Below are positions 13,220-21,768 of a stretch of DNA of 24,869 nucleotides, in pieces (within the stretch, counting starts at the first letter, position 1; each line of letters opens with the position of its first letter). Source of the DNA: an uncultured Chloroflexota bacterium. GTDB taxonomy: Bacteria; Chloroflexota; Chloroflexia; Chloroflexales; Roseiflexaceae. Both the position numbers and the translations under genes were made by a program. The DNA lies in contig CALFIC010000160.1 in the NCBI GenBank assembly GCA_937876225.1, positions 1-24,869 on the forward strand, given 5' to 3'. The notes beneath the pieces were generated by a model that was not told the DNA's origin, made no database searches, and saw nothing but the letters and a program-made list of their open reading frames with translations.

Positions 13220-14374
13220 ATGAATCCTACCATTATCTACGCAGACCACGCTGCCACCACGCCGTTGGCTCCCGATGTGCTGGCGGCTATGATGCCCTAT
13301 TTGACTGAGTACTACGGCAATGCCTCGAGCCCGCATGCCATGGGACAAGCCAGCCAAATTGCCGTTGATCGTGCCCGTGACGATATCGCCAAGGTGCTGG
13401 GATGTACGTCGGCGGAAGTGATTTTTACGGGTGGGGGCTCCGAAGGAGATAATCTCGCCATCAAAGGGGCGGCGTTGGCGTACCTGCAGGTGCATGGCAC
13501 GGCCCACGTGGTAGTGAGTGCCATTGAGCACCATGCGGTGTTACACGCTGCCGAGGCATTACAACGCCACGGCATCACGATGACGGTGGTGCCTGTTGAT
13601 GGTGATGGCGTGGTGAGTGCGGCGGCGGTAGCCGCAGCCTTGCGTCCCGACACGGCGGTGGTGTCGGTGATGTATGCCAACAACGAAATCGGTACCATCG
13701 AGCCTATCAAAGAAATTGCGGCGGTGTGTAAATCCCACAACGTCTTGTTTCATTGTGACGCGGTGCAAGCCGCTGGTTTGTTGCCGCTCAACGTCCATGA
13801 GCTAGGGGTCGATGTGTTGACGATTACGGCGCATAAATTTTATGGACCCAAAGGGGTCGGTGTGATGTATGTGCGCCGAGGGGCGATACTCTTCCCGCAG
13901 ATTCATGGTGGCTCCCAAGAGCGCCGCCGCCGCGCTGGCACCGAAAACGTGGCGGGTATTGTGGGCTTAGCCACTGCCTTGACCATCGCTGACGCCAAAC
14001 GCGCAACAGAAGTCGCGCGGCTGACACCCCTGCGTGATGCCTTGATTGCGGGCATTACCGGCGAATTGGCCGGCGTGCGATTGACGGGCCACCCTAGCAA
14101 TCGTTTGGCCAATAACGCCAGTTTTGTCATCGATGGCATCGATGGCGACAGCTTGTTAATCATGCTCGATCAACGAGGTATTTGTGCGTCGAGTGGCTCG
14201 GCCTGTACCAGTGGATCACTCGAGCCGTCGCACGTGTTGTCAGCGCTTGATGTACTCGGCTCCGATCTACAGGCGGCGTTACGCTTGACACTCGGGCGTA
14301 GCACGACGCTCGCTGATGTCGAATTCATCGTGGCACAGGTTGTGACCGTGGTGCAGTTGTTGCGGCAGGCCTAA
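13220..14374 (+). CDS. Cysteine desulfurase (NifS/IscS-like class V aminotransferase)
   Basis: A 384-residue PLP enzyme converting cysteine to alanine plus enzyme-bound persulfide. Visible marks are YADHAATTPL at the start, the PLP lysine K206 in TAHKFYGPKG, HCDAVQAAG, the RRRAGTENV segment, and the catalytic Cys C329 in SSGSACTSGS. The ATG at 13220 has GGAG 9 nt upstream; an open frame extends to 13028, but that region is not protein-like and contains a palindrome. It stands between the AhpD-like candidate selenoprotein and a thioredoxin. Such enzymes supply sulfur for Fe-S clusters or thiolation and can release selenium for selenophosphate synthesis. No iscU-like gene is adjacent. Confidence 0.93.
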   Translation: MNPTIIYADHAATTPLAPDVLAAMMPYLTEYYGNASSPHAMGQASQIAVDRARDDIAKVLGCTSAEVIFTGGGSEGDNLAIKGAALAYLQVHGTAHVVVSAIEHHAVLHAAEALQRHGITMTVVPVDGDGVVSAAAVAAALRPDTAVVSVMYANNEIGTIEPIKEIAAVCKSHNVLFHCDAVQAAGLLPLNVHELGVDVLTITAHKFYGPKGVGVMYVRRGAILFPQIHGGSQERRRRAGTENVAGIVGLATALTIADAKRATEVARLTPLRDALIAGITGELAGVRLTGHPSNRLANNASFVIDGIDGDSLLIMLDQRGICASSGSACTSGSLEPSHVLSALDVLGSDLQAALRLTLGRSTTLADVEFIVAQVVTVVQLLRQA

Positions 14375-14460
14375 CGGTATACGACTGGGTATTTTTTATG
14401 TGAATTGCAAGTATACTATCAATACACGTCTGTGTTTAAAAAACAAAAGAGGAACTGTTG

Positions 14461-14973
14461 ATGCGTAGTGTGTTGAGTATGACGATTCGCCGTGTGTTAG
14501 GGGTATTTGGGGTCATTCCAGCGGTAAGTGATAAAATCGACCAGGTAGCCGATGCCGCAGTGGACAAACTCGAAGAAACTATCCCGGCAGTGAAACAAAT
14601 CGACGAGATGTTGGGCGCAACATCGCAACGGAGTGCAAGTCCGGCAACGACCACTGCCAACGGAATCGGTGAGGCTGGATTTAACACGCAAGTATTGCAG
14701 TCAAATCTACCGGTGTTGGTTGATTTTTGGGCGCCGTGGTGCGGTCCGTGTAAGGCGGTATCACCCGTTATCGAAGAGCTGGCCCAAGAATATGCGGGCA
14801 AAATCAACGTCGTCAAAGTCAACATCGACGAAGATGCCCCGTTGTCAGACACCTACAACGTGCAGTCGATTCCGACGATTGTCTTTTTCAAAAACGGTAG
14901 CGAAGTAGCGCGGAGTAGTGGCGTCAAAACCAAATTGCAATTCCAACGTGATATCGAATCGGCCATTGCCTAA
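14461..14973 (+). CDS. Thioredoxin with N-terminal helical extension
   Basis: A 170-residue protein. Residues about 72-170 are a complete thioredoxin fold with WCGPC (C94, C97), the central KVNIDED strand and the cis-Pro in SIPT. The first 70 residues are extra. A short amphipathic or hydrophobic start (MTIRRVLGVFGVIPAV) is followed by acidic helix (DKIDQVADAAVDKLEETI) and a Ser/Thr/Ala-rich linker, which suggests membrane attachment or a partner-binding arm. The ATG at 14461 has AGAGGA 6 nt upstream. Co-location with an AhpD-like peroxidase suggests it could be the reductant; that is inference. Confidence 0.92.
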   Translation: MRSVLSMTIRRVLGVFGVIPAVSDKIDQVADAAVDKLEETIPAVKQIDEMLGATSQRSASPATTTANGIGEAGFNTQVLQSNLPVLVDFWAPWCGPCKAVSPVIEELAQEYAGKINVVKVNIDEDAPLSDTYNVQSIPTIVFFKNGSEVARSSGVKTKLQFQRDIESAIA

Positions 14974-14999
14974 ATAGTCGAATCAAATATGACACGGAG

Positions 15000-15037
15000 T
15001 GCGGGTGGGGCATTACAAATGCCTCACCCGCAAATTA
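15000..15037. terminator. Terminator between thioredoxin and YigZ (convergent)
   Basis: Stem TGCGGGTGGGGCATT / AATGCCTCACCCGCA, 15 bp with one G-U pair and loop ACAA, then AATTATTT. Its right arm overlaps the stop of the minus-strand YigZ gene. Confidence 0.8.
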
Positions 15038-15626
15038 TTTCTATCTGGCCGGCGGTTTGTTCGATGAGGATAGCGCGGATGGTGTCAACATCGGCGACGC
15101 GTAGGGTGACGGTCATGGTGACATCAGCGGCGAATTGTTCGTCGTCGCTGCGGTGGTCGTATTGGGCCAGGGTACGTTTGACGCCGTCGTATTGGGCATA
15201 GCTCATCACCAGCACACATTGTTGGCGGGCGATTTTTTCGACCCGGGAGGTGACAAGCAATACTTCGCGTACCGCATCGCCGTAGGCATGCACGAGGCCA
15301 CCAGTGCCGAGCAGGGTACCGCCAAAATAGCGCGTAACCACCACCACCACATCACCGAGGCCGCTGCCGTTGAGCACAGCGAGAGCTGGGCGCCCTGCGG
15401 TGCCCGACGGCTCGCCGTCGTCGCTCATACCGAGGGTGGTGGTGGCGCCATGCCCGATGACATAGGCATAGACATGGTGCGAGGCGTCGGGCATGGCCTG
15501 CCGGATCGAGACAATAAAGGCCTTGGCTTGGGCGACACTGTCGACGGGGGCTAGGTGCGCAATGAAGCGCGAATTGCTGGCTCGGATTTCGCACGAGGCG
15601 GCGCCAGCCGGGATGAAATTGGCCAT
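15024..15626 (-). CDS. yigZ: YigZ/IMPACT-family protein (UPF0029)
   Basis: A 200-residue protein with the family core HHVYAYVIG, SDDGEPSGTAGRPAL, GLGDVVVVVTRYFGG and LLGTGGLVHAYGDAV, plus a C-terminal ferredoxin-like domain. The family is linked to translation-associated stress functions, but bacterial function is unsettled. Two start codons are close: the ATG at 15626 has AAGG 7 nt upstream, while the ATG at 15632 would be too close to that site. It follows the histidine kinase by about 20 bp on the same strand, so they are probably co-transcribed. Confidence 0.93.
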   Translation of the reverse strand: MANFIPAGAASCEIRASNSRFIAHLAPVDSVAQAKAFIVSIRQAMPDASHHVYAYVIGHGATTTLGMSDDGEPSGTAGRPALAVLNGSGLGDVVVVVTRYFGGTLLGTGGLVHAYGDAVREVLLVTSRVEKIARQQCVLVMSYAQYDGVKRTLAQYDHRSDDEQFAADVTMTVTLRVADVDTIRAILIEQTAGQIEIICG

Positions 15627-15647
15627 GGGCATGCCTTGCGGTACTGG

Positions 15648-17801
15648 TTATTTGCGGATGAGTTCGCCGGCAATGGGCAAGGTAAAGCTAAAGGTACTGC
15701 CTTTGTTGACCACACTCGTGGCCCATACCCGCCCACCTTGGAGCTCGACCAAGCCTTTGACAATCGACAAACCGAGTCCGGTACCACCGATACTTTTGGT
15801 GTTGGAATTGTCGACACGCATAAAGCGATCCCAGATGCGTTGTAGGTTTTCGGGGGAGATGCCGATGCCGTTGTCGGTGACACTGATACCCACAAAGCGC
15901 CCACTCGGATGCATGTCGGGTAATTCGCTGAGTTCGCGTACCCGCAAGGTGATATCGCCACCACTGGGAGAATATTTGGCAGCGTTGGTGAGTAGGTTGG
16001 TGATGATTTGGCGGACACGTTCTTTGTCGGCATGGACCGGTGGGATATCAACTGGAATATCGATGGTAATGGTATGGGAGTCGAATGTCGGTTGCCGTTG
16101 TAATTGGCGACTGAGGTCGGTACAGAGTTCTTGGAGTGGTACTGTCCAGCGATTAATCCGGACGGTATTGGCTTCGATACGGGCAAAATCAAGTACGTCG
16201 TTGACCAGGTTTTCGAGGTTTTCGGCTTCGCGGCGCAATATTTTGAGGAAGTTCTTTTGGTCTTCGGCGGGGAATTCACGGGCTAGCAGCAGGTCTGAAT
16301 AGCCCAAAATCGACGTCAGTGGGGTTTTGAGTTCGTGTGACACCATCGACGTGAATTCGCTTTTGAGACGATCGGCTTCTTTTTCACGCGTCAAATCATT
16401 AATCACCCACAAGCGCCCGGTAATCTGCTCATTGCTGTCGCGGGTAGGCACCGAGAGCACGTGGAGATCTTGGTGGGGGTTGCGTAATTTGAGGGTGAGC
16501 GAGAACTCTTGGTCGGGCTTGGCTTGGCCATTGGTACAAAAATCGCTAAACGCTGCCGAATCGTGGAAGCGAGGTAGTAGTAGGCTGAGTAAATCAAACG
16601 GTACCCGGAAGTTGGCGTTGACTTGGGCGTGGTGCAATCCCCAGATTAGCAAGAACGAGGGATTATGGCGCAACACTTGACCGTGGCGATCAATTAGTAC
16701 TAGCCCAGAGGGGATACTGTTGAATACTTGACTGAGTTGGGTACTGCGCTCGAGCATTTCTTGGTAGCGCAAGGCCCGGCGCAACGGTTGCACGGCGGCT
16801 TCGGCAACACCGAGTGCCATGGCGGATTCATTGTCACCAAAGGCGTTGGCGCGAGTGCTATCGAGGATGAGCACTGCTTCGGCGCGGCCATCGACCGTAA
16901 TGGGGATGGCGATTTTGGCGCGGATTTCGGGTTTGGTTTCGTAAAAATAATCGACGTCTTGGGTGACTTCGCGGATGAGCAACGAGCGGGCACTGCGGGC
17001 GACTTTGCCGGCGATGCCACTTTCCCAGCTCCAGCGGTGGCGTTTGTGTTCACCACTGATGTCTGGTAACAAGGTTACGGTATAGCCGTGAGTGGCGACC
17101 AGCTCGATTTCTTGGCGATCGTGGTCGACATAGACGATGCTGCCCGCTTCGGCACCGGTATAGTCAATCCCCCGTGACAATACGAGTGGCAACAGACTAT
17201 GGAGCGGGAGCGGTGGGTCAAAGTCTTGGCGGAGCCGCGACAATAATTGGGCTAAGTCGAGATGTTTGCTGACGGTCAAAAGCGCCTGATCGTCGGGTTG
17301 GATGAGCTCGTCGGGGAGCGCCGCAATGGCATGGTCGATTTCGGCGGCTAGGAGCGGTGTGATGGCATCGATGGTTAATTGGTCTGCTGGTGCTAATGGT
17401 TCGTTTTCGGCAGTACGGAATTCAAGCACACCCCAGACATGCTGTTGCCAACGTACGGGAATCCCATGCACAACCATTGTTTTGGCAAGGACTTCGCCGT
17501 TGGTTTGGGCGATATTGATGGTGGTGGTGTGTTGGTAGGGCGTCGCTGATGCAACGATTGCGGTAATGACATCGTCGTCCCAGGGCGCATTCCAGGTGGC
17601 GTTGGTCATGACATGGATGGGGTTTTGGTGCAATTCAGGGTCACGCCAGTACGTCAAGCGCCCATCGTGATAGCTCACCACTGCCCGTAACAGCCCAAAT
17701 ACTTGCTCGATGCGGGTATTGAATGGTTGGGTGGTTGATAATGCTTTGGCACATGCTGATATCACATGCAGATGTGGTGGGGTAAGTGGGATAGTTGACA
17801 T
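15648..17801 (-). CDS. Sensor histidine kinase (GAF-GAF-PAS-HisKA-HATPase)
   Basis: A 717-residue kinase without membrane segments, so cytoplasmic. The N-terminal 170 residues look like a degenerate GAF domain. A clearer GAF follows (about 185-345, with GAEAGSIVYVDHD and AIPITVDGRAEAVLILDS), then a PAS-like domain (about 355-460, with VFNSIPSGLVLIDRHGQV). The H-box is SHELKTPLTSI with phospho-acceptor H489, the N-box ends at N606 (IITNLLTNAAKYS), G1 is DNGIG (643-647) and G2 is GGTGLGL (672-678). No response regulator is next to it in the window. The start at 17801 has only a weak GAG-type site. It is divergent from the ABC transporter operon. Confidence 0.93.
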   Translation of the reverse strand: MSTIPLTPPHLHVISACAKALSTTQPFNTRIEQVFGLLRAVVSYHDGRLTYWRDPELHQNPIHVMTNATWNAPWDDDVITAIVASATPYQHTTTINIAQTNGEVLAKTMVVHGIPVRWQQHVWGVLEFRTAENEPLAPADQLTIDAITPLLAAEIDHAIAALPDELIQPDDQALLTVSKHLDLAQLLSRLRQDFDPPLPLHSLLPLVLSRGIDYTGAEAGSIVYVDHDRQEIELVATHGYTVTLLPDISGEHKRHRWSWESGIAGKVARSARSLLIREVTQDVDYFYETKPEIRAKIAIPITVDGRAEAVLILDSTRANAFGDNESAMALGVAEAAVQPLRRALRYQEMLERSTQLSQVFNSIPSGLVLIDRHGQVLRHNPSFLLIWGLHHAQVNANFRVPFDLLSLLLPRFHDSAAFSDFCTNGQAKPDQEFSLTLKLRNPHQDLHVLSVPTRDSNEQITGRLWVINDLTREKEADRLKSEFTSMVSHELKTPLTSILGYSDLLLAREFPAEDQKNFLKILRREAENLENLVNDVLDFARIEANTVRINRWTVPLQELCTDLSRQLQRQPTFDSHTITIDIPVDIPPVHADKERVRQIITNLLTNAAKYSPSGGDITLRVRELSELPDMHPSGRFVGISVTDNGIGISPENLQRIWDRFMRVDNSNTKSIGGTGLGLSIVKGLVELQGGRVWATSVVNKGSTFSFTLPIAGELIRK

Positions 17802-18043
17802 GATCTATACTCAATTAACACGATAAATTCATTGTGGCGTAGTACATTGTAGACGGCAGATTAATGCATTGTCAACGCAGTTTTTTGACCAGGAAATATA
17901 TGGATTGTCGTTTACACGACAGATACGCCAAATACCGATTTTTTTTGCAAGATGACAAATTTGTGAATTCTGGTACTATTAAATACAATCAGATTCGCAA
18001 GCGAATTGAGATAGGCGTTTGTCGATTATATGTGAGGACGAAC

Positions 18044-19024
18044 ATGAAACGGTTGTTTGCAGCATTGATGGTATTGGTATTGACGGCGTGTGCAAGTGCG
18101 CCGGCCGCTCCTGCCGCTGGGACACTCAAAACAGTCCGGATTGGCTATGTGCCGGTGTTGATTTATGCACCATTATATGTAGGGATTGAACGGGGCTATT
18201 TTGCTGCCGAAGGCATCAAAATCGAATCAACTCCCATTCAAGGGGGCAGTGATGCTGTGGTGCAATTGGCAGCTGGTAATTTTGATGCAGCAATGGGTGG
18301 GGCAGGGGCTGGGTTGTTCAATGCGGCAGCGCGGGGCGTCAAGTTTTCGATTGTGGCACCAATGCACAGCGAAAAACCCCCTATCACCAGTCCATTGGTG
18401 ATTAGTGCAGCTCGTAAAGGTGAAATTACCAAAGTTGCTGACCTCAAAGGCAAAAAAGTTTCCATCAATGCCAAAGGTGCTGCCACCGAATATTGGTTGA
18501 ACGAAGCACTCGGGCAAGGTGGCTTGACCGTCGACGATGTGCAAGTGATGACGGTCCCTTTCAAAGATGTCCCCGCAGCGCTGGCCAATAATTCGATTGA
18601 TGCGGCCATCCTTGGTGAGCCGTTGGCCACCATCGCCATCGACAAAGGTCAAGTTGCGATTTTGTCCAACAATTTCATCAATGGTTTTGATGCCACCTAT
18701 CTTTATATGGGTGAATCATTGCTGGCTGACAAAGCGACGTCACAAGGCTTCATGCGCGCGTACCTCAAGGCCTGTGCCGACTTGCAGGGTGATTATATGT
18801 CACCCGAATTAGCCGCCATCATGGAAAAATACACCAAGGTCCCTGCTGCTGTCGTATTGCGGGCTGCTACGGCACAATACGATGCCTCAGGCAAAATCCC
18901 GGTGAATGATTTGAGCGCATTGCAACGCTACTTCCGCAAACGGGGTTTGTTGGAATACGACAAAGATTTAGATATTGCGACGTTGATTAATACCGACTTG
19001 GTGGCGAGCGTCGCCGGAAAGTAG
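18044..19024 (+). CDS. TauA/SsuA/NMT1-like ABC transporter substrate-binding lipoprotein
   Basis: A 326-residue periplasmic-type binding protein. It begins with a lipoprotein signal (MKRLFAALMVLVLTAC, lipobox LTAC with C16). The mature protein has the family opening VRIGYVPVLIYAPLYVGIE, then EGIKIESTPIQGGSDAVVQLAAG (two consecutive parts), LKGKKVSINAKGA and AAILGEPLA. The group binds small anions or heterocycles such as sulfonates, nitrate or thiamine precursors; the ligand here is unknown. The ATG at 18044 has GAGGA 5 nt upstream. It heads an operon with an ATPase gene 9 bp downstream, then the permease-MenA gene. Confidence 0.9.
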   Translation: MKRLFAALMVLVLTACASAPAAPAAGTLKTVRIGYVPVLIYAPLYVGIERGYFAAEGIKIESTPIQGGSDAVVQLAAGNFDAAMGGAGAGLFNAAARGVKFSIVAPMHSEKPPITSPLVISAARKGEITKVADLKGKKVSINAKGAATEYWLNEALGQGGLTVDDVQVMTVPFKDVPAALANNSIDAAILGEPLATIAIDKGQVAILSNNFINGFDATYLYMGESLLADKATSQGFMRAYLKACADLQGDYMSPELAAIMEKYTKVPAAVVLRAATAQYDASGKIPVNDLSALQRYFRKRGLLEYDKDLDIATLINTDLVASVAGK

Positions 19025-19032
19025 GCGCGGTA

Positions 19033-19809
19033 ATGGACAGCGGTGTAGTTGTCGATTTTGCGCATCTAGGGGTCACCTACGCCAACGGCGTGGTGGCCCT
19101 TTCTGACCTTTCATTGACCATTGCCGCTGATCAAGCGGTATGTGTGGTCGGTCCGAGTGGTTGTGGCAAAACGACCTTATTGCGGGTATTGGCGGGGCTC
19201 GAACGGGCCACCCAGGGCGGTGTGCAGCTCTCTCGTTCGGCCACGTTAGCGATGGTGTTCCAGCAAGGCTTGCTCTTTCCGTGGTTGTCGGTGGCTGACA
19301 ACATCAGCTACGGGCTGATGACTCGCGGCGTCACGCCTCCGCAATGTCGGGCGGCTGCCCGCGAATGGTGCGAGCGGATGGGCTTGCAACGCTTTATTGA
19401 CGCCTTTCCCCATCAATTATCGGGAGGGATGCAACAACGGGTCGGTCTGGCACGGGCACTCGCGGTCAATCCCGATGTGTTGTTGCTTGACGAGCCGTTT
19501 GCGGCGCTTGATGCGCAAACCCGGGTATTGATGCAAGAATTGTTGGTCGATTTGCGCCGTCAAGGGTTATGTCGCAGTTTGTTGTTGGTGACACATGCTA
19601 TCGACGAAGCGTTGTTGGTAGGCGATCGCGTGGTGGTGTTGTCGGCGCGGCCGGGGCGGATTATTGCGGACGTGACACCTGAATTAGCCCACGGCCGGAG
19701 TTTCGACGAAATCCGGGCCCAACCGGCCTTTACGCAGGCTTTTACGACGATTTGGCAACTCATCCGCGGCGAAGTCGAAGCGCAATTGCGTGAGGAGGTT
19801 ACACTATGA
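19033..19809 (+). CDS. ABC transporter ATPase (TauB/SsuB-like)
   Basis: A 258-residue nucleotide-binding subunit. Walker A is GPSGCGKTT, the Q-loop is MVFQQGLLFPWLSV, the signature is LSGGMQQR, Walker B is VLLLDEPFAALD, and the H-loop is VTHAIDEAL. All key residues are present. The ATG has only a weak upstream site, 9 bp after the SBP stop, so coupling to the upstream gene is likely. It overlaps the permease start by ATGA (19806-19809). Confidence 0.95.
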   Translation: MDSGVVVDFAHLGVTYANGVVALSDLSLTIAADQAVCVVGPSGCGKTTLLRVLAGLERATQGGVQLSRSATLAMVFQQGLLFPWLSVADNISYGLMTRGVTPPQCRAAAREWCERMGLQRFIDAFPHQLSGGMQQRVGLARALAVNPDVLLLDEPFAALDAQTRVLMQELLVDLRRQGLCRSLLLVTHAIDEALLVGDRVVVLSARPGRIIADVTPELAHGRSFDEIRAQPAFTQAFTTIWQLIRGEVEAQLREEVTL

Positions 19810-21461
19810 CCCAAAGTCGTTGGTTGACCTGGCTTTCGCCCGTTCTGTTGCTGGTACTTTGGGAAGTAGCCGTCCAATTAAACCTACTGAATCGTGTGTT
19901 TATCCCACCACCGAGTGAAGTGATGGTGGCGCTGGCCAAAGCCTTGCGTGATGGCAGCATGGAACACGATATATTGGTGAGTAGCCAACGGATTGTGTTG
20001 GGGTTTGTGATTGGGGCGGTGCCTGGGACATTGTTAGGCATTTGGAGCGGCCTCAATCGCACGGTGCTCGCATTGGTCCGTCCCTTGGCGACGATGTTGT
20101 ACCCCGTGCCAAAAATCGCCTTGTTACCGTTGGTGATTGTCGTACTAGGTATCGGCGAAGTCAGCAAAGTGGCTACGGTGGCGGTGAGTGTTTTTTTGAT
20201 GGTGGTGATTCATACCATCGGTGGCGTCCTGCAAATCGACCAACGTTATTTCGAGGCGGCGCGGGTCTTTGGGGCCAACCAACGCACGATTTTTCGTACC
20301 GTCGCCTTGCCTGCAAGTCTGCCGGCGATTGTGGAAGGCTGGAAGCTGGCGATGGGGTTTGCGCTGACGTTGATTGTGGGTGTTGAGTTTGTCGGTGCAA
20401 ATGACGGCATCGGTTATCGCATCTGGCAATCGTATGAGTTGTATGCGATTGCCGATATGATGGCGGCGGTCTGTGTAATTGCCGGGTTGGGCTGGGTGGT
20501 GACGGTAGTGCTCGATGAAGTAGCGCGGCTACTGGTGCCGTGGCGTTATACAACAGTCAAGGAGTCGCGTATGTCGGTGATACGAACCTGGTGGGGCGCA
20601 GTGCGCCCATGGAGCTATACCGCAGCCATTGTGCCGGTATTGTTGGGCGCAGCCATCGCAGCCCAGCACGTAGGATTGAATTGGTGGCTGTTGATCCTCG
20701 CCTTGATTGGCTCTATCGCCATCCAAGGCGGTACCAATTTGATGAACGACTACTATGATTACCGCAAAGGCACCGATACTCCTGCCGTCAAAGGGACGGG
20801 TGGCGCGTTGCTCCGTGGTGAATTGACGCCCACGCAGATTTTTTGGGCTGGGATAACGGCCTTTGCCATCGGTGCCACCATTGGTCTCTATTTGGTGTCG
20901 GTAACCGGCCCGTTTATTTTTTGGTTGGGGTTGTGTAGCGTGGCGGTCGGTTATTTTTATACGGCGGGGCCATTTGCGTTGGCATATGTAGGGTTGGGCG
21001 AAATCGCCGTCTTTATTTTTATGGGGCCGGTGATGGTGCTTGGCTCGTATTATCTGCAAATTCCTACGGTGGCATGGCCAGCCGTGTGGGTGTCGTTGCC
21101 AGTGGCCTTTGTGGTGGCGGCGATTTTGCACGCCAACAATTTGCGTGACATCGATACCGACCGCATCAACAACAAACGCACCTTGGCGACGATTTTTGGG
21201 CGTGACGGTGCCCGCATCGAGTATTACATCCTCGTCGGTGGTACGTTTGTCAGTCAGTGGGTGCTGGTGGCGCTCGGTGTGGCACCATGGCCCACGTTGG
21301 TGACGTTGGCGATGCTCCCGCTGGCGTGGAAGTTGATGGGTATTGCTGGTCGTGAAGTCGACCCCGCTGCCTTGCAACCCGTGTTACGCCAAACGGCTGT
21401 GTTGCACATGCGCTTTGGGTTGTTGTATGTGTTGGGGTGGGTGATTGCGTTGTGGGTGTGA
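19806..21461 (+). CDS. ABC transporter permease fused in frame to MenA (551 codons)
   Basis: Residues 1-255 are a complete TauC/SsuC-like inner-membrane permease with about six membrane segments and the EAA loop EAARVFGANQRTIFRTVALP. A normal permease would stop at about this length. Instead the frame continues without any stop into residues 256-551, a full MenA-type prenyltransferase. GGAGG lies 7 nt before the ATG, which overlaps the ATPase stop. At the junction (PWRYTTVKESRMSV) there is AAGGAG 6 nt before an in-frame ATG (20571). Two products are therefore possible: a 551-residue fusion, and free MenA from internal initiation. A lost permease stop codon is the simplest origin. Confidence 0.85.
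   Translation: MTQSRWLTWLSPVLLLVLWEVAVQLNLLNRVFIPPPSEVMVALAKALRDGSMEHDILVSSQRIVLGFVIGAVPGTLLGIWSGLNRTVLALVRPLATMLYPVPKIALLPLVIVVLGIGEVSKVATVAVSVFLMVVIHTIGGVLQIDQRYFEAARVFGANQRTIFRTVALPASLPAIVEGWKLAMGFALTLIVGVEFVGANDGIGYRIWQSYELYAIADMMAAVCVIAGLGWVVTVVLDEVARLLVPWRYTTVKESRMSVIRTWWGAVRPWSYTAAIVPVLLGAAIAAQHVGLNWWLLILALIGSIAIQGGTNLMNDYYDYRKGTDTPAVKGTGGALLRGELTPTQIFWAGITAFAIGATIGLYLVSVTGPFIFWLGLCSVAVGYFYTAGPFALAYVGLGEIAVFIFMGPVMVLGSYYLQIPTVAWPAVWVSLPVAFVVAAILHANNLRDIDTDRINNKRTLATIFGRDGARIEYYILVGGTFVSQWVLVALGVAPWPTLVTLAMLPLAWKLMGIAGREVDPAALQPVLRQTAVLHMRFGLLYVLGWVIALWV
20571..21461 (+). CDS. menA: MenA: 1,4-dihydroxy-2-naphthoate polyprenyltransferase (internal start)
   Basis: A UbiA-superfamily membrane prenyltransferase, 296 residues from the internal ATG, the usual MenA length. 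It attaches the polyprenyl tail to dihydroxynaphthoate in menaquinone synthesis. The two Asp-rich Mg/diphosphate motifs are NDYYDYRKGTD and RDIDTDRINNKRTL, and RPWSYTAAIVPVLLG is the typical first helix. An ideal AAGGAG stands 6 nt before the start. It is in the same frame as the preceding permease with no stop between, so it may also be made as the C-terminal half of a fusion. Confidence 0.8.
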   Translation: MSVIRTWWGAVRPWSYTAAIVPVLLGAAIAAQHVGLNWWLLILALIGSIAIQGGTNLMNDYYDYRKGTDTPAVKGTGGALLRGELTPTQIFWAGITAFAIGATIGLYLVSVTGPFIFWLGLCSVAVGYFYTAGPFALAYVGLGEIAVFIFMGPVMVLGSYYLQIPTVAWPAVWVSLPVAFVVAAILHANNLRDIDTDRINNKRTLATIFGRDGARIEYYILVGGTFVSQWVLVALGVAPWPTLVTLAMLPLAWKLMGIAGREVDPAALQPVLRQTAVLHMRFGLLYVLGWVIALWV

Positions 21462-21565
21462 TGTGTCGCATGCTGATGCACAGGCAGGTATGAAACAAGA
21501 CTAGTAGGCACTATTCAGTGTCTCTTAGCTGTAATCGTCTGGTGAAAAGCATATTTGTAATGATA

Positions 21566-21601
21566 TGTGTCGTGTGGGTATGGTGTTACCTACACGACAC
21601 A
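21566..21601 (+). terminator. Hairpin after menA
   Basis: Stem TGTGTCGTGTGGGTA / TACCTACACGACACA, 15 bp with one G-U pair and a 6-nt loop, about 105 bp past the menA stop. The T-run is poor (TTCGTATT). The rest of the 307-bp gap (21462-21768) is AT-rich and shows no gene. Confidence 0.65.
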
Positions 21602-21768
21602 TTCGTATTGGTGCTACGGAATTATTTCATATTGAGAAAATAATCCACTATGAGGCTGTTTTTGCTATTTGTATTGATTGCACAAATACTTTTATAAAGT
21701 AAATATATGATAATTAGGTATCAATGTGTATTTTACAGATTAATTTATATTGTAGAGGAGCAATATAC

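Noticed and set aside
20529..21377. Long minus-strand open frame antisense to menA.
   Set aside because: Its composition (His/Arg/Gln-rich) is that of an antisense shadow, and the plus strand has a complete MenA.
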